From Hungatella sp. UBA7603 (GTDB lineage Bacteria; Bacillota; Clostridia; Lachnospirales; Lachnospiraceae): 64,000 bases of DNA. This document shows positions 15,329-24,231 of the stretch, piece after piece. The notes under the pieces are model-generated. The model made no database searches. It was not told where the DNA came from and saw nothing but the letters and a program-made list of their open reading frames with translations. Each line of letters begins with the position of its first letter. Position 1 is the stretch's first letter. The DNA is taken from NCBI GenBank assembly GCA_002478865.1, contig DLJZ01000004.1, forward strand, positions 26,460 to 90,459, given 5' to 3'. The position numbers and the translations under genes were made by a program.

Positions 15329-16206
15329 ATCTCCACCTCCCTGTTTGCAATGTATTTATAAGCTGGCAGGGCAATCCCAGCAATTACCACGGCCAATATA
15401 ATGCTAGCCGCACAGCCTTCTCCCAGCCTTCCAGCCCCAAAGGATTTATAGATCAGAGTTCCAAAGACCTCTGTTGCCGATCCTGGACCTCCCTGAGTGG
15501 TAGCCTGGATTAAATCAAACACCTTAAGCCCTCCAATAATGCTTAATATAAGTGCATTGTTAAATGCAGGCAAAAGAAGGGGAAAGGTAATGTACTTAAA
15601 TTTAGTAACCCCGTCTGCTCCATCGATTTCCGCTGCCTCGTAATAATCCCTTCCAATGGTCTGCATTCCTGACAGAAGAATCACCATGGTAAAGCCGGAC
15701 CATTTCCATATTTCAATGGCACATACAGAGAAAATAGCAAGATTGGTATCCACAAGCCAAGACTGAGCAAGCCCCCCAAGTCCCACTGCCCGTAAAAATC
15801 CATTGACCAGTCCGTTTGAAGGGTGCAAAAGAGAAGAAAATATAAGTCCCACCGCTACCGTATTGATTACAGCTGGCAAAAAGAATATAGTCCGTAAGGC
15901 ATTGGTTAGTGCCATCTTCCGGTTTAGTGCAACTGCCAAGGACAGTCCAATTCCCATTTTAAATATGGTTGTGACTAAAGCAAATATAAAAGAATTACCA
16001 ATAGCCCGTCTCATATTGGGCTGAGTGAATACGTCTACATAATTTTGCAGCCCTCCAAACCGGGCAGAGGATAAATTGAAACCAAGAATTTTAACAAATG
16101 ACAGGGCCAGCCCTCCCACTGCGGGGATTATAAAAAACAGGATATAAAGCAAGAGTCCTGGGATTGCCAAGGTATATGAATATCTTTTTAATGTAGTTGA
16201 ATGCAT
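15325..16206 (-). CDS. Carbohydrate ABC transporter permease (MalF/UgpA type)
   Basis: Partner permease of the importer, 293 residues with about six membrane helices. The EAA loop reads Y-E-A-A-E-I-D-G-A-D-G near residues 190-200. ATG 16206 follows AAGGAG. It lies 109 bases after the binding-protein gene and overlaps the next permease by four bases, forming one operon. Substrate is inferred as pectin-derived oligogalacturonides from the neighbouring secreted beta-helix protein and pectinase, not from sequence. Confidence 0.9.
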   Translation of the reverse strand: MHSTTLKRYSYTLAIPGLLLYILFFIIPAVGGLALSFVKILGFNLSSARFGGLQNYVDVFTQPNMRRAIGNSFIFALVTTIFKMGIGLSLAVALNRKMALTNALRTIFFLPAVINTVAVGLIFSSLLHPSNGLVNGFLRAVGLGGLAQSWLVDTNLAIFSVCAIEIWKWSGFTMVILLSGMQTIGRDYYEAAEIDGADGVTKFKYITFPLLLPAFNNALILSIIGGLKVFDLIQATTQGGPGSATEVFGTLIYKSFGAGRLGEGCAASIILAVVIAGIALPAYKYIANREVEM

Positions 16207-16315
16207 AATCTGCTCCTTAGATGTAACGGTGATAGCAGAAATACCAGATAGGGTAAAAGTATGTTTTTACTAATACGAATATCTGGTATCTCTCTTTACT
16301 TCCGTTGCCAATTTA

Positions 16316-17656
16316 TTATTTCCAGTTAGAATCGCCTTGCGCTTTTGCATTGCGCGCGGTTTCCTGATCAAGTGCCTGGGCTACTTCCTTGGCATCCTTT
16401 AACATGCCGGTATAGTAATTTAACAAAGGTTCGCTTAAGTTGCCGTAAGCATATTTGTTGATTTCCTCCCAGTCTGTCATGGATTTTCCGCTATCCATGA
16501 TTTTCTTTAAATCTTCTGTTGCCTTTGGAATATCACTGGTAACATTTTTATTTAAGTAAACGCCCGGCTGTGCATCGGCATAAATCTGCTGAGCTTCTTT
16601 GGAAGCTATGTAGTTAAGTACCTTTTTGCCAAGCTCTGGATTCTTACAATTTGTGGTAAGTGCCAGGGAATATGGGGTAAACATATTGATGTAATTATCA
16701 CCGCTTGTGGTTGGAATTGCAAAGGCTCCGATGTCGTCAATCTTATCTGGGAACTTCTTATTGATGTTATCTGCACACCAGGTACCGTTGATGTACATGG
16801 CACACTCTCCGTTTGCCAGTGCTTGATGCGCATTGTCTACCGTGTCTGATAGATATGTCTCATTCATATAGCCAAGGTCGATCAGATTCTTCGTTTTTTC
16901 AATAGAACCTACAAAATTCGTACAATCTGCATATTTTAGTTTATTTGTATTGATCTGTTCCATGAGACCAAAGGTATCCGTTCCTTTTTCTTTGGCATCA
17001 TTTAATAAGCCACTGATGGTAGGTGGCTGGACACTCCACGCATCCTTACCAGAATAATAAACTGGGGTTACTCCCTGTGCTTTAACTTTTTCACAAACCG
17101 CTAATAACTCATCCCATGTCTGAGGTATTTTAACGCCTGCCTTTTCAAAAACCTTTTTATTATAAAATACGCCGGATAATACCACAGAATCTATTGGAAC
17201 CGCATATAACTTACCATTATACTTAAAGGTACCGTCCAGTGCCTTCTCATCATATTCAGATACACACTCCAGTCCTGTTAGGTCAACTAATTTATCAAGA
17301 CCATTGGCATAGGACTCAACCCATTGAGGCTTGTAGACCTGAATGATGTCCGGAAGATCATCTGTAGCAAACTTTGTCTGAAGAACCTGATCTCCCTGGG
17401 AGCCGCCTTGTATTTTTGATATCTCAAGCTTAAATCCCAGTTCCTTGGAATTCTCATTGATATGCTGCTCCAATGCTTGCCAGCCTGCTTTATACCAATC
17501 CGTATACATTAAAACGCGAAATGTCTTAACCTCCATGTCACCTTTTGATCCTGCACTTACTGACTTAGAAGCAGAACTGCTTCCCCCACATCCAGTAAGA
17601 CCAGCAATCATTGAAAAAGCCAGACCCATAGCCAGCCATTTTCTACTCTTTTTCAT
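16316..17656 (-). CDS. Extracellular solute-binding lipoprotein (sugar ABC importer)
   Basis: Captures an oligosaccharide outside the cell and passes it to the two permeases downstream. The 446-residue protein begins with a lipoprotein signal (lipobox L-T-G-C, cysteine 23) and a Gly/Ser linker, followed by a family 1 solute-binding fold with the usual F-A-T-D-D-L-P-D-I and A-M-Y-I-N-G-T-W elements. ATG 17656 follows AAGGAAGG. It is the first gene of the importer operon and is divergent from the YesM-type kinase gene, the common arrangement in which the two-component pair turns on the importer. Confidence 0.92.
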   Translation of the reverse strand: MKKSRKWLAMGLAFSMIAGLTGCGGSSSASKSVSAGSKGDMEVKTFRVLMYTDWYKAGWQALEQHINENSKELGFKLEISKIQGGSQGDQVLQTKFATDDLPDIIQVYKPQWVESYANGLDKLVDLTGLECVSEYDEKALDGTFKYNGKLYAVPIDSVVLSGVFYNKKVFEKAGVKIPQTWDELLAVCEKVKAQGVTPVYYSGKDAWSVQPPTISGLLNDAKEKGTDTFGLMEQINTNKLKYADCTNFVGSIEKTKNLIDLGYMNETYLSDTVDNAHQALANGECAMYINGTWCADNINKKFPDKIDDIGAFAIPTTSGDNYINMFTPYSLALTTNCKNPELGKKVLNYIASKEAQQIYADAQPGVYLNKNVTSDIPKATEDLKKIMDSGKSMTDWEEINKYAYGNLSEPLLNYYTGMLKDAKEVAQALDQETARNAKAQGDSNWK

Positions 17657-17735
17657 AATTCATATCCTTCCTTTTATCTACACTTGAATTAACCGGTTAT
17701 TTCTTAAACCAATCATACCATTAAATTCCATTGGA

Positions 17736-17784
17736 GTGCATTGCACTTTTTTTCACTTCATAGGATTTTTTCACACTTTTTCAT
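17736..17784. promoter_or_regulatory. Repeated TTTTTCAC elements in the importer/YesMN divergent region
   Basis: Plus-strand T5-7-CAC elements end at 17756 and 17774, a related TTTTTCAT follows at 17777-17784, and a GTGCA-T-TGCAC palindrome lies at 17736-17746. A TATGAT -10 for the binding-protein gene is present further left without a good -35. Direct repeats beside a weak promoter suit an AraC-type activator such as the YesN-like regulator. This is inference. Confidence 0.4.
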
Positions 17785-17791
17785 GTACAAC

Positions 17792-17820
17792 TTGACATAT
17801 ATTCCCATAAATTCTATGAT
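17792..17820 (+). promoter_or_regulatory. Sigma-A-type promoter of the two-component operon
   Basis: TTGACA (17792-17797), 17-base spacer, TATGAT (17815-17820). A strong constitutive-looking promoter 30 bases before the kinase start. Confidence 0.85.
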
Positions 17821-17851
17821 ACTTTTATAACACATTACCAAAGGAGGATGA

Positions 17852-19645
17852 ATGAGAAAACACTTTACCAGCATCCGTTATAAATTCATTTTTTCCATGA
17901 TTATGATCTTTCTTATATTTGCAGCTTTGGTCCTTGGAATCTGGTATAAAGCGTTAAAGAAGGAGGCTGCCTCCACTGCCATTCGTAACTCCGAGCACCT
18001 ATTACAGGTATCTAATACCATATTTGAAAATCAGGTACAAGATATTATGAATGTGGCAGCTCTTACTTCAGTTCGATCCAGTAACTCTCTATCCACAAAC
18101 ATCATCACTATATTGTCAAGAGATGACTTAAGTGATTCTGATATTGTGAATTACCGACGGACCGCCTCTGATTATTTAATCAGCCTTTGCAGCTTTAAAA
18201 GCAACTTAAACGGTCTAATGCTAAGCGACTTTAACGGAAATACAGTTGCATATGGTCTCCCCACTTCTTTTGAAACCATGGCAGAAAACAACTGGATTTC
18301 CTTAATCAAAGACAGCAATAAAAAGTTTGTTTTTATTCCTCCTCATTATCCTAACAAATGGTACAATACGAAAAATGATATGGTGTTTTCAGTATTAAAA
18401 CCGGTTTATGGCTTCGACAATCAAAAGATTGGCTTTGTAAATGCAGATATCAGTGCGAACCTATTTCAAGAGTGTTTTAATACCAGTTCCACCTCATCCT
18501 CTTCCTTGTACGTAATCAATCTAGAAGACGGGGCCATTTTATTTCAGCCTTCATTTAATCTGTTGAATACAACGCAAAATGCACCAGCGCGTTTTGAGTT
18601 CCTTAATAGGATAACCAATCAATCCGGTCACTTTTTTATTAACAATGAAAAAAACGAAAAACTGCTTGTGGTATACCACACCTCCCGCCTTACCAACTGG
18701 ACTACCTTAAATGTAATTCCGGAACAAGAGATCGTATCCGCCTTTACCAATACCTTACATAACATCATTTTAATTACACTGTTACTGGTTGCTCTCATCA
18801 TAACCTGCGTATTTATCATTACCTCCTTGCTGACAAAGAAGATACGTCTTCTTGCAAACGCCGTAAGACGCATAGACGGGGATTGTCTGGATCTCCCCAT
18901 AGAAATACATTCAGAAGATGAAATAGGCGCCTTAACCAAGCAATTTAAAGCCATGCTCAATCGAATCCGCCTTCTGCTTCTCCAGGTAAAAAAGGAAGAG
19001 GAATCAAAACACCGAGCTGAAATTGCGGCTCTGCAATTTCAAATGAATCCACATTTTCTATACAACACCTTAAATACCATTAAGTTTCTCTCTGCACTCC
19101 AGGGTGCTGACAATATTGGCAAGGTGGCAGAAGCGCTCTCCTCTTTGATGCATACCAATATGGACGGAAGATCCTTTATTCAAATCAATGAGGACAAGGA
19201 CTTTTTAATATCCTATTTGGAAATTCAAAATTACCGTTATACCAATTCCTATCAATACCGGGTTCACGTTTCGGAGGAAGCCAGTCTATATATGATTCCA
19301 AAGCTATTAGTCCAACCACTGGTGGAAAATGCATTAAAACACGGCTTAAAGGAGAAGGTTTCAGATGGTATCCTTTTGGTGGATTATTTCATTGATGACG
19401 GACATTTGAAACTTATCGTAGAGGACAATGGTTGTGGAATGGAGGAAGATCGGATTCAAGAGATATTAGATCACAATCTAAACGAAAGTGCAGGGCACAT
19501 TGGCATTCATAACATCCGGGAGCGTCTGCATATGTACTTTTCTACTGACTTTGATATGGAGATCATAAGTCAGCCCGGAGTCTTCACCCGATTTGAACTT
19601 TCCCTTCCCATGGTTCTTGAAAATGAGGTGACACATTATGTATAA
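17852..19645 (+). CDS. YesM-type sensor histidine kinase
   Basis: Membrane sensor that phosphorylates the YesN-type regulator encoded next. It has 597 residues. One membrane helix lies at about 10-32 and another at about 300-322, enclosing a ~265-residue extracellular sensing domain. A HAMP segment follows, then the His_kinase region with Q-M-N-P-H-F-L-Y-N-T-L (phosphorylated His) and the ATPase domain with V-E-N-A-L-K-H-G and V-E-D-N-G-C-G-M. ATG 17852 follows AAGGAGG. It overlaps the regulator by 8 bases. The family typically senses sugars or binding proteins; with a sugar importer divergent, the signal is probably an oligosaccharide. Confidence 0.92.
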   Translation: MRKHFTSIRYKFIFSMIMIFLIFAALVLGIWYKALKKEAASTAIRNSEHLLQVSNTIFENQVQDIMNVAALTSVRSSNSLSTNIITILSRDDLSDSDIVNYRRTASDYLISLCSFKSNLNGLMLSDFNGNTVAYGLPTSFETMAENNWISLIKDSNKKFVFIPPHYPNKWYNTKNDMVFSVLKPVYGFDNQKIGFVNADISANLFQECFNTSSTSSSSLYVINLEDGAILFQPSFNLLNTTQNAPARFEFLNRITNQSGHFFINNEKNEKLLVVYHTSRLTNWTTLNVIPEQEIVSAFTNTLHNIILITLLLVALIITCVFIITSLLTKKIRLLANAVRRIDGDCLDLPIEIHSEDEIGALTKQFKAMLNRIRLLLLQVKKEEESKHRAEIAALQFQMNPHFLYNTLNTIKFLSALQGADNIGKVAEALSSLMHTNMDGRSFIQINEDKDFLISYLEIQNYRYTNSYQYRVHVSEEASLYMIPKLLVQPLVENALKHGLKEKVSDGILLVDYFIDDGHLKLIVEDNGCGMEEDRIQEILDHNLNESAGHIGIHNIRERLHMYFSTDFDMEIISQPGVFTRFELSLPMVLENEVTHYV

Positions 19646-21242
19646 CATATTAATTGTAGATGATGAATTATTGGTTCGCACCAATATAAAATTACTGCTT
19701 CAAAACTCCTCTCCGGAATTTACTGTCTGTGGAGAAGCTAGTGATGGAATATCCGCACTGGATAAAATCCCACTTACTCATCCACATATCATTTTTTCTG
19801 ACATGCGAATGCCAAATATGGACGGGCTAGAGTTATGCCAAAAGGTGACGGAATCATATCCAGACATATTGTTCGTCGCCCTAAGCAATTACGATGATTA
19901 CAACTACGTCCGAGGTGCCCTTAAAAACGGGGCCACGGATTACGTTCTAAAACATAGGCTGAGCGAGGACTATCTTCTCTCCTTATTAAATGACCTGAAA
20001 AAAAACTTAAAAACACATAACAACTCGAAGGCATTCCCTGACCGGACCATTTCTGCCTTAAGAGAAAAGTTTGTCACTGACCTGCTAGGCAAAACTTTTC
20101 TATCAAAAAAAGACATCGAAACAAACATTCTCGCCCTTGGTATCTCTCTGTCACTCACCCAGGTGATGCCAATCATTCTCTCAGTCGATGATTATGGAAA
20201 AATTGAGCATCAAGACAGCTTTTACCAGCGCAATATATTAAGCTTTTCCATATGCAATATAGGAAATGAACTGCTAAGCAATTACTCCTCCGGGATCTTG
20301 GCACATGTTGAGAGAGAGACATATTGTATCCTGCTATCCTTTGCCCATGAGGCAAGTCAGGCAAAGATAGAAGAAACCATTAGCAGACTCCTAAATCAGC
20401 TCTCAACCAATTATAAGAACTTTTTAAATATCTCCGTAAGCTTTTGTGTTGGAGAACGTACCAACCACATTATTGATATCAGCCAGTCCTATACAAAGGC
20501 CTTAGAAACCATGCGCTTGACCTTTTACTCCGGAAGACAATCCATCTTACGGTCCAGTACTATCATCAATGCTTCAGACACCTTATCAGGACTTGACTAC
20601 GCAATCGAAAAAACACTTCTAGATCTTGTATTAAAAGGAGAGTATAAGAAAACGGAAGAGATGATAAGAAAACTATTTCAAGGTATGATTGAACAGAAAG
20701 AAACCAGATCCAATGTTCAGATGAAATGTGCAGATTTGCTTAGTATTATTACTAGAGTATCTAAAAAGTATCATTTGGATTTGAATCGAATCATTACAGA
20801 TCAGGTTTCTCCAGACCAGATTTTCACCCAGCTTACCACATTGATCCAACTTTGTGAGTGGTTTCTCCACTGCTTTTCTAATATGTGTAAGGAAATGCGA
20901 CTACAGATACCTGGTGATTCCAGTTATGTGAAATCTGCAATTGCATATATGAACCGGGATTATTCAAAGTCCATCTCCCTTCAAAGCGTTGCCGGCGATA
21001 TTGGAATCAGTATGGGATACTTAAGCACTATCTTTAAGACCGAAACTGGACAGGGTTTTACCGATTATTTAAACTACCTAAGAATTTCTTCTGCCATACA
21101 TATGCTGGAGCTTGGAGAAAGAGATTTTCATAAGATAGCGGAGAAATGCGGTTTTCAAGATTATGCTTATTTCTTTAAAGTGTTTAAAAAACGTATGGGA
21201 ATCACACCTAAAAATTATTTAAGGACACAGCTATCCATATAA
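19638..21242 (+). CDS. YesN-type response regulator (receiver + AraC DNA-binding domain)
   Basis: Transcription regulator of 534 residues. The N-terminal receiver (~1-120) has the acidic pair V-D-D-E, the phospho-acceptor in F-S-D-M-R-M-P-N-M-D-G, and the lysine of V-L-K-H. A long central linker is followed by two AraC-type helix-turn-helices in the last ~100 residues (G-I-S-M-G-Y-L-S-x-x-F-K and C-G-F-Q-D-Y-A-Y-F-F-K-V-F-K). It is co-translated with the kinase (8-base overlap, GAGGTG ribosome site) and ends at a strong terminator. The likely target is the divergent importer/beta-helix operon, perhaps also the big pectinase. Confidence 0.92.
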   Translation: MYNILIVDDELLVRTNIKLLLQNSSPEFTVCGEASDGISALDKIPLTHPHIIFSDMRMPNMDGLELCQKVTESYPDILFVALSNYDDYNYVRGALKNGATDYVLKHRLSEDYLLSLLNDLKKNLKTHNNSKAFPDRTISALREKFVTDLLGKTFLSKKDIETNILALGISLSLTQVMPIILSVDDYGKIEHQDSFYQRNILSFSICNIGNELLSNYSSGILAHVERETYCILLSFAHEASQAKIEETISRLLNQLSTNYKNFLNISVSFCVGERTNHIIDISQSYTKALETMRLTFYSGRQSILRSSTIINASDTLSGLDYAIEKTLLDLVLKGEYKKTEEMIRKLFQGMIEQKETRSNVQMKCADLLSIITRVSKKYHLDLNRIITDQVSPDQIFTQLTTLIQLCEWFLHCFSNMCKEMRLQIPGDSSYVKSAIAYMNRDYSKSISLQSVAGDIGISMGYLSTIFKTETGQGFTDYLNYLRISSAIHMLELGERDFHKIAEKCGFQDYAYFFKVFKKRMGITPKNYLRTQLSI

Positions 21243-21271
21243 TGAAATAAACAAATTAATCAAACAAATAG

Positions 21272-21303
21272 AAAAGACGACGGAAGAAATTCCGTCGTCT
21301 TTT
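21272..21303. terminator. Bidirectional terminator between YesN-type gene and oadG
   Basis: Perfect 14-bp stem (21272-21285 with 21290-21303) with a 4-base loop, A-rich on one side and T-rich on the other. It serves both convergent units. Confidence 0.9.
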
Positions 21304-21354
21304 CCAACATTTTATTTTTAGGATTCTAATAAATAGATAGTAAGCTAATATTAA

Positions 21355-21486
21355 TTACTTCTCTTTTTTTGGTGCAGTTAATTTTAAAAGCAACTGAGAA
21401 ATTCCATAGAGTAAGATCATTACGACAAAGATACCGCCCATGCCTACTCCCATTAATTCCAGTGCCTGTTCCATGATTTCTGTCAT
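21355..21486 (-). CDS. Small gamma-type subunit of a Na+-translocating decarboxylase
   Basis: A 43-residue membrane protein, below common ORF cut-offs. It reads M-T-E-I-M-E-Q-A-L-E-L-M-G-V-G-M-G-G-I-F and continues through one hydrophobic helix to a lysine-rich tail. This layout (short acidic lead, one helix, basic tail) and the V-G-M-G core resemble OadG/sodium-pump gamma subunits, which hold the alpha and beta subunits together. ATG 21486 has GGAGG 5 bases upstream. It lies 59 bases after the beta subunit gene and is the last gene before the bidirectional terminator. It lacks the longer C-terminal zinc-binding tail of enterobacterial OadG. Confidence 0.75.
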   Translation of the reverse strand: MTEIMEQALELMGVGMGGIFVVMILLYGISQLLLKLTAPKKEK

Positions 21487-21545
21487 TATTACCTCCGATC
21501 CCCCTTAAGGGACAGCACAATATACTTTAATAAAGTTACATTAAA

Positions 21546-22664
21546 TTACATAAAGAAGGAAAGCAGAAGTCCACCAGCAACTACTGATGCGATCTGTCCG
21601 GATACGTTAGCACCGGCAGCATGCATTAAGATAAAGTTTGTAGGATCTTCTTTTGTTGCCATCTTCTGAATAACACGGCTGCTCATAGGGAATGCGGAAA
21701 TACCAGCAGCACCAACCATTGGGTTGATTTTCTCTTTGCGGAAAACATTTAAAAGCTTTGCAAAGATTACACCGCCTGCAGTATCAAATACGAAACCTAA
21801 CAGACCAAATGCGATGATTAAGAGAGTCTTAACATTTAAGAACTCGCCAGCTGTCATCTTTAAAGCAATTGTAAGTCCAAGTAAAATACTAATAATATTT
21901 ACTAACTCATTCTGTGCAGATGCACTTAAGCGGTCTAACACGCCACACTCACGAAGAAGGTTACCAAACATAAGGAATCCGATCAGCGGGAGGGACATAG
22001 GCGCTGTAAAACCAGCAACAAATGTAATAAGTAATGGGAATAAAATTTTCGCTGTCTTAGAAACGTCTTTTGGCTCATATTTCATATGAATCATACGCTC
22101 TTTTTTAGATGTCAGCGCTTTAATAACAGGTGGCTGTATGATTGGCACAAGAGCCATGTATGAATACGCCGCCACCGTAACCGGTCCTAATAAGTTAGGA
22201 GCCAGCTTACCAGCTACAAAGATACTGGTCGGGCCATCAGCCGCTGCAATAATACCCATGGAAGCAGCCTCTGGAAGTGATAATCCGGTAATTGCTACAA
22301 CTAATACGATGGTTGCGAAGATACCGAACTGTGCGGCAGCACCAAACAACATCATAAAAGGGTTCTGTAGTAGTGGGCCAAAATCAATCATTGCTCCGAT
22401 TCCGATAAAAATCAGAAGCGGGAACAGTTCTGTTGAAATTCCGGCATCAAACAGCACGTTTAAAACACCTTCTACTCCAGTACTTGGTTGTGTAATAATA
22501 CCGGACATCGGGAAGTTAACTAAAATCGTGCCTAGTCCCATAGGAACTAAAAGTGTCGGCTCATACTCTTTTTTGATACCCAGATACATCAAGGCGCAGC
22601 CGATTAACATCATAACAGCCTGCTGCCAGGTAAATGCGAGTAGCCCTTCTAATAATATGCTCAT
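21546..22664 (-). CDS. Na+-translocating decarboxylase beta subunit (OadB/GcdB family)
   Basis: Membrane subunit that couples decarboxylation of a biotin-bound carboxyl group to Na+ export. 372 residues with about nine hydrophobic helices and family motifs including I-G-I-G-A-M-x-D-F-G-P-L and G-I-I-A-A-A-D-G-P-T-S-I-F, which contains the Asp involved in Na+ passage. I set the start at ATG 22664 with GGAG six bases upstream; the longer frame would begin at TTG 22676. It sits between the citrate transporter and the gamma gene in one operon, so the substrate is most likely oxaloacetate from citrate. No alpha (carboxyltransferase) or biotin-carrier gene is in the window. Confidence 0.9.
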   Translation of the reverse strand: MSILLEGLLAFTWQQAVMMLIGCALMYLGIKKEYEPTLLVPMGLGTILVNFPMSGIITQPSTGVEGVLNVLFDAGISTELFPLLIFIGIGAMIDFGPLLQNPFMMLFGAAAQFGIFATIVLVVAITGLSLPEAASMGIIAAADGPTSIFVAGKLAPNLLGPVTVAAYSYMALVPIIQPPVIKALTSKKERMIHMKYEPKDVSKTAKILFPLLITFVAGFTAPMSLPLIGFLMFGNLLRECGVLDRLSASAQNELVNIISILLGLTIALKMTAGEFLNVKTLLIIAFGLLGFVFDTAGGVIFAKLLNVFRKEKINPMVGAAGISAFPMSSRVIQKMATKEDPTNFILMHAAGANVSGQIASVVAGGLLLSFFM

Positions 22665-22700
22665 TTTTGTCTCCAATCTAAATCTCTGCCTGTAATAACT

Positions 22701-24077
22701 TTAAATAAATAATGGACATGCTCCTGTAATAGCAGCAACAGCAACCATGATAACGAAGATGCCGCATGCCCATTTAGCGGATTCCTTCTGCCATTCACCC
22801 ATTTCAAGCCCTGTCATATTTAACAGAAGGTAGATAAATGCTACCAGTGGGCTTAATAAGTGGAATGCCTGGCCTAAAAGGGATGCTACAGTCATGTTAA
22901 GTGCAGAGTAGCCATACTTAACTCCTGCTTCTGCAAATACTGGTAAGATACCATAATAGTAAGCATCATTTGATAAGAAGAATGTACCAGGTGCAGAAAC
23001 AACAGCAGTTACAAGTCCCCACCATCTTCCAAGAGAGGTTGGAAGGGCACTAACCATACTATGAGCCAATGCATCACTCATACCTGTGTTTGAAAATAAA
23101 CCAGAGAACATACCTGCACCGATAACAAGAATAACTACCTGTAATGCATCGCCAGCATTGTCCTGAATACGATCTTTCTGGTCCTTAATCTTTCTATAGT
23201 TTACCATAAGTCCAATTACTAATGCAACTAAGAAAAGGAAAGATGATGGAAGTTTATCCATAACTAAAAGTACAACGGTACCAATTGTTAAAATAGCGTT
23301 GAACCAGATGAGTTTTGGACGTTTTAAAGCTTCTACTTCTGGGTCAGACTTAGTGGTCTGAGCCAGCTCAGCTGCTGTAAATTTCTGAATACCTACTCTC
23401 TTTCTCTCTTTAAGACCAAGATAGAAAGCAACACCCAACATGTAGACAATAGACACTGCCATACCTGGAGCAAGAGCAGCAAGTACAGGACCGCCTTCTA
23501 CTTCCATAACTGACATAGCACGAGCCGTTGGGCCTCCCCATGGGAGTAAGTTCATAATTGTGTTCATCAGGATAATCAAAACGCCCAGATAAAGCATCTT
23601 TAAGTTGAGCTTTTTGTAAATCGGGATAAACGCTGTACAGCAAATAAGTGTTGTAGTTGTACCGTCACCGTTTAAGGAAACAGCTGCAGCTACGATTGCA
23701 GTTCCGACTAAAACCTTAACTGGGTCACCACCTGCAATGCGGATAACCGTGTTTACGATCGGATCAAACAGACCAGCATTCAACATAATGGAAAAGAAAA
23801 GAATTGCGAAAAGTAACATGAATGCTGTTTTAGAACTCTTTACCAGTCCGTCTTGGGACATCTTTCCAAGAGCCACGATCTGATCACCAATCGATAATGA
23901 ATCAGCAGCGTCCTTTTCAAGGAATTTGGCAATTGGTTCCTTCATAACTCCGGTAAATACACCAATAAGTGAGAATACCAGTGGCACACTAATAAGTGCC
24001 GTAAATGGGTGTAACCTCTTGGTCATGACTAATCCTAAGAATACGATTATCATAAGCCATGCTAAAATAGTAATCAT
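22701..24077 (-). CDS. CitMHS-family citrate transporter
   Basis: Imports citrate, in this family as a complex with a divalent metal ion with H+ symport. 458 residues, about twelve hydrophobic helices, and conserved stretches such as A-A-V-S-L-N-G-D-G-T-T-T-T-L, L-L-P-W-G-G-P-T-A-R and F-F-L-S-N-D-A-Y-Y-Y-G. It is the first gene of the operon transporter - decarboxylase beta - gamma. Upstream lies the motif TCTTAA-N17-CTTAAAATTT (24140-24172), shared with the citrate lyase operon. Metal preference (Mg, Ca or Fe) cannot be read from sequence, but the adjacent Ca2+-type ATPase makes calcium a fair guess. Confidence 0.9.
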   Translation of the reverse strand: MITILAWLMIIVFLGLVMTKRLHPFTALISVPLVFSLIGVFTGVMKEPIAKFLEKDAADSLSIGDQIVALGKMSQDGLVKSSKTAFMLLFAILFFSIMLNAGLFDPIVNTVIRIAGGDPVKVLVGTAIVAAAVSLNGDGTTTTLICCTAFIPIYKKLNLKMLYLGVLIILMNTIMNLLPWGGPTARAMSVMEVEGGPVLAALAPGMAVSIVYMLGVAFYLGLKERKRVGIQKFTAAELAQTTKSDPEVEALKRPKLIWFNAILTIGTVVLLVMDKLPSSFLFLVALVIGLMVNYRKIKDQKDRIQDNAGDALQVVILVIGAGMFSGLFSNTGMSDALAHSMVSALPTSLGRWWGLVTAVVSAPGTFFLSNDAYYYGILPVFAEAGVKYGYSALNMTVASLLGQAFHLLSPLVAFIYLLLNMTGLEMGEWQKESAKWACGIFVIMVAVAAITGACPLFI

Positions 24078-24139
24078 CTTAAATGATCCCCCTTTTATTA
24101 TTGATTCATAAGTATCATGTATCCATATTAAACGGGGAT

Positions 24140-24178
24140 TCTTAAAGAGTAATAAAAACTTACTTAAAATTTTGTAAG
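24140..24178 (-). promoter_or_regulatory. Candidate citrate-regulator operator before the transporter operon
   Basis: Plus strand: TCTTAA at 24140-24145, 17 bases, then CTTAAAATTTTGTAAG at 24163-24178, an imperfect palindrome. The same arrangement with identical spacing occurs at 33799-33837 before citD. The site lies roughly 65-100 bases upstream of the transporter ATG. The minus -10 is poor (possibly GATACT at 24116-24111) and no good -35 is present, as expected for an activated promoter. Confidence 0.65.
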
Positions 24179-24231
24179 ATTTAATATTTTTTTTAGATTT
24201 TTGTAATAATTCTTAATTACACTTTTATGAA

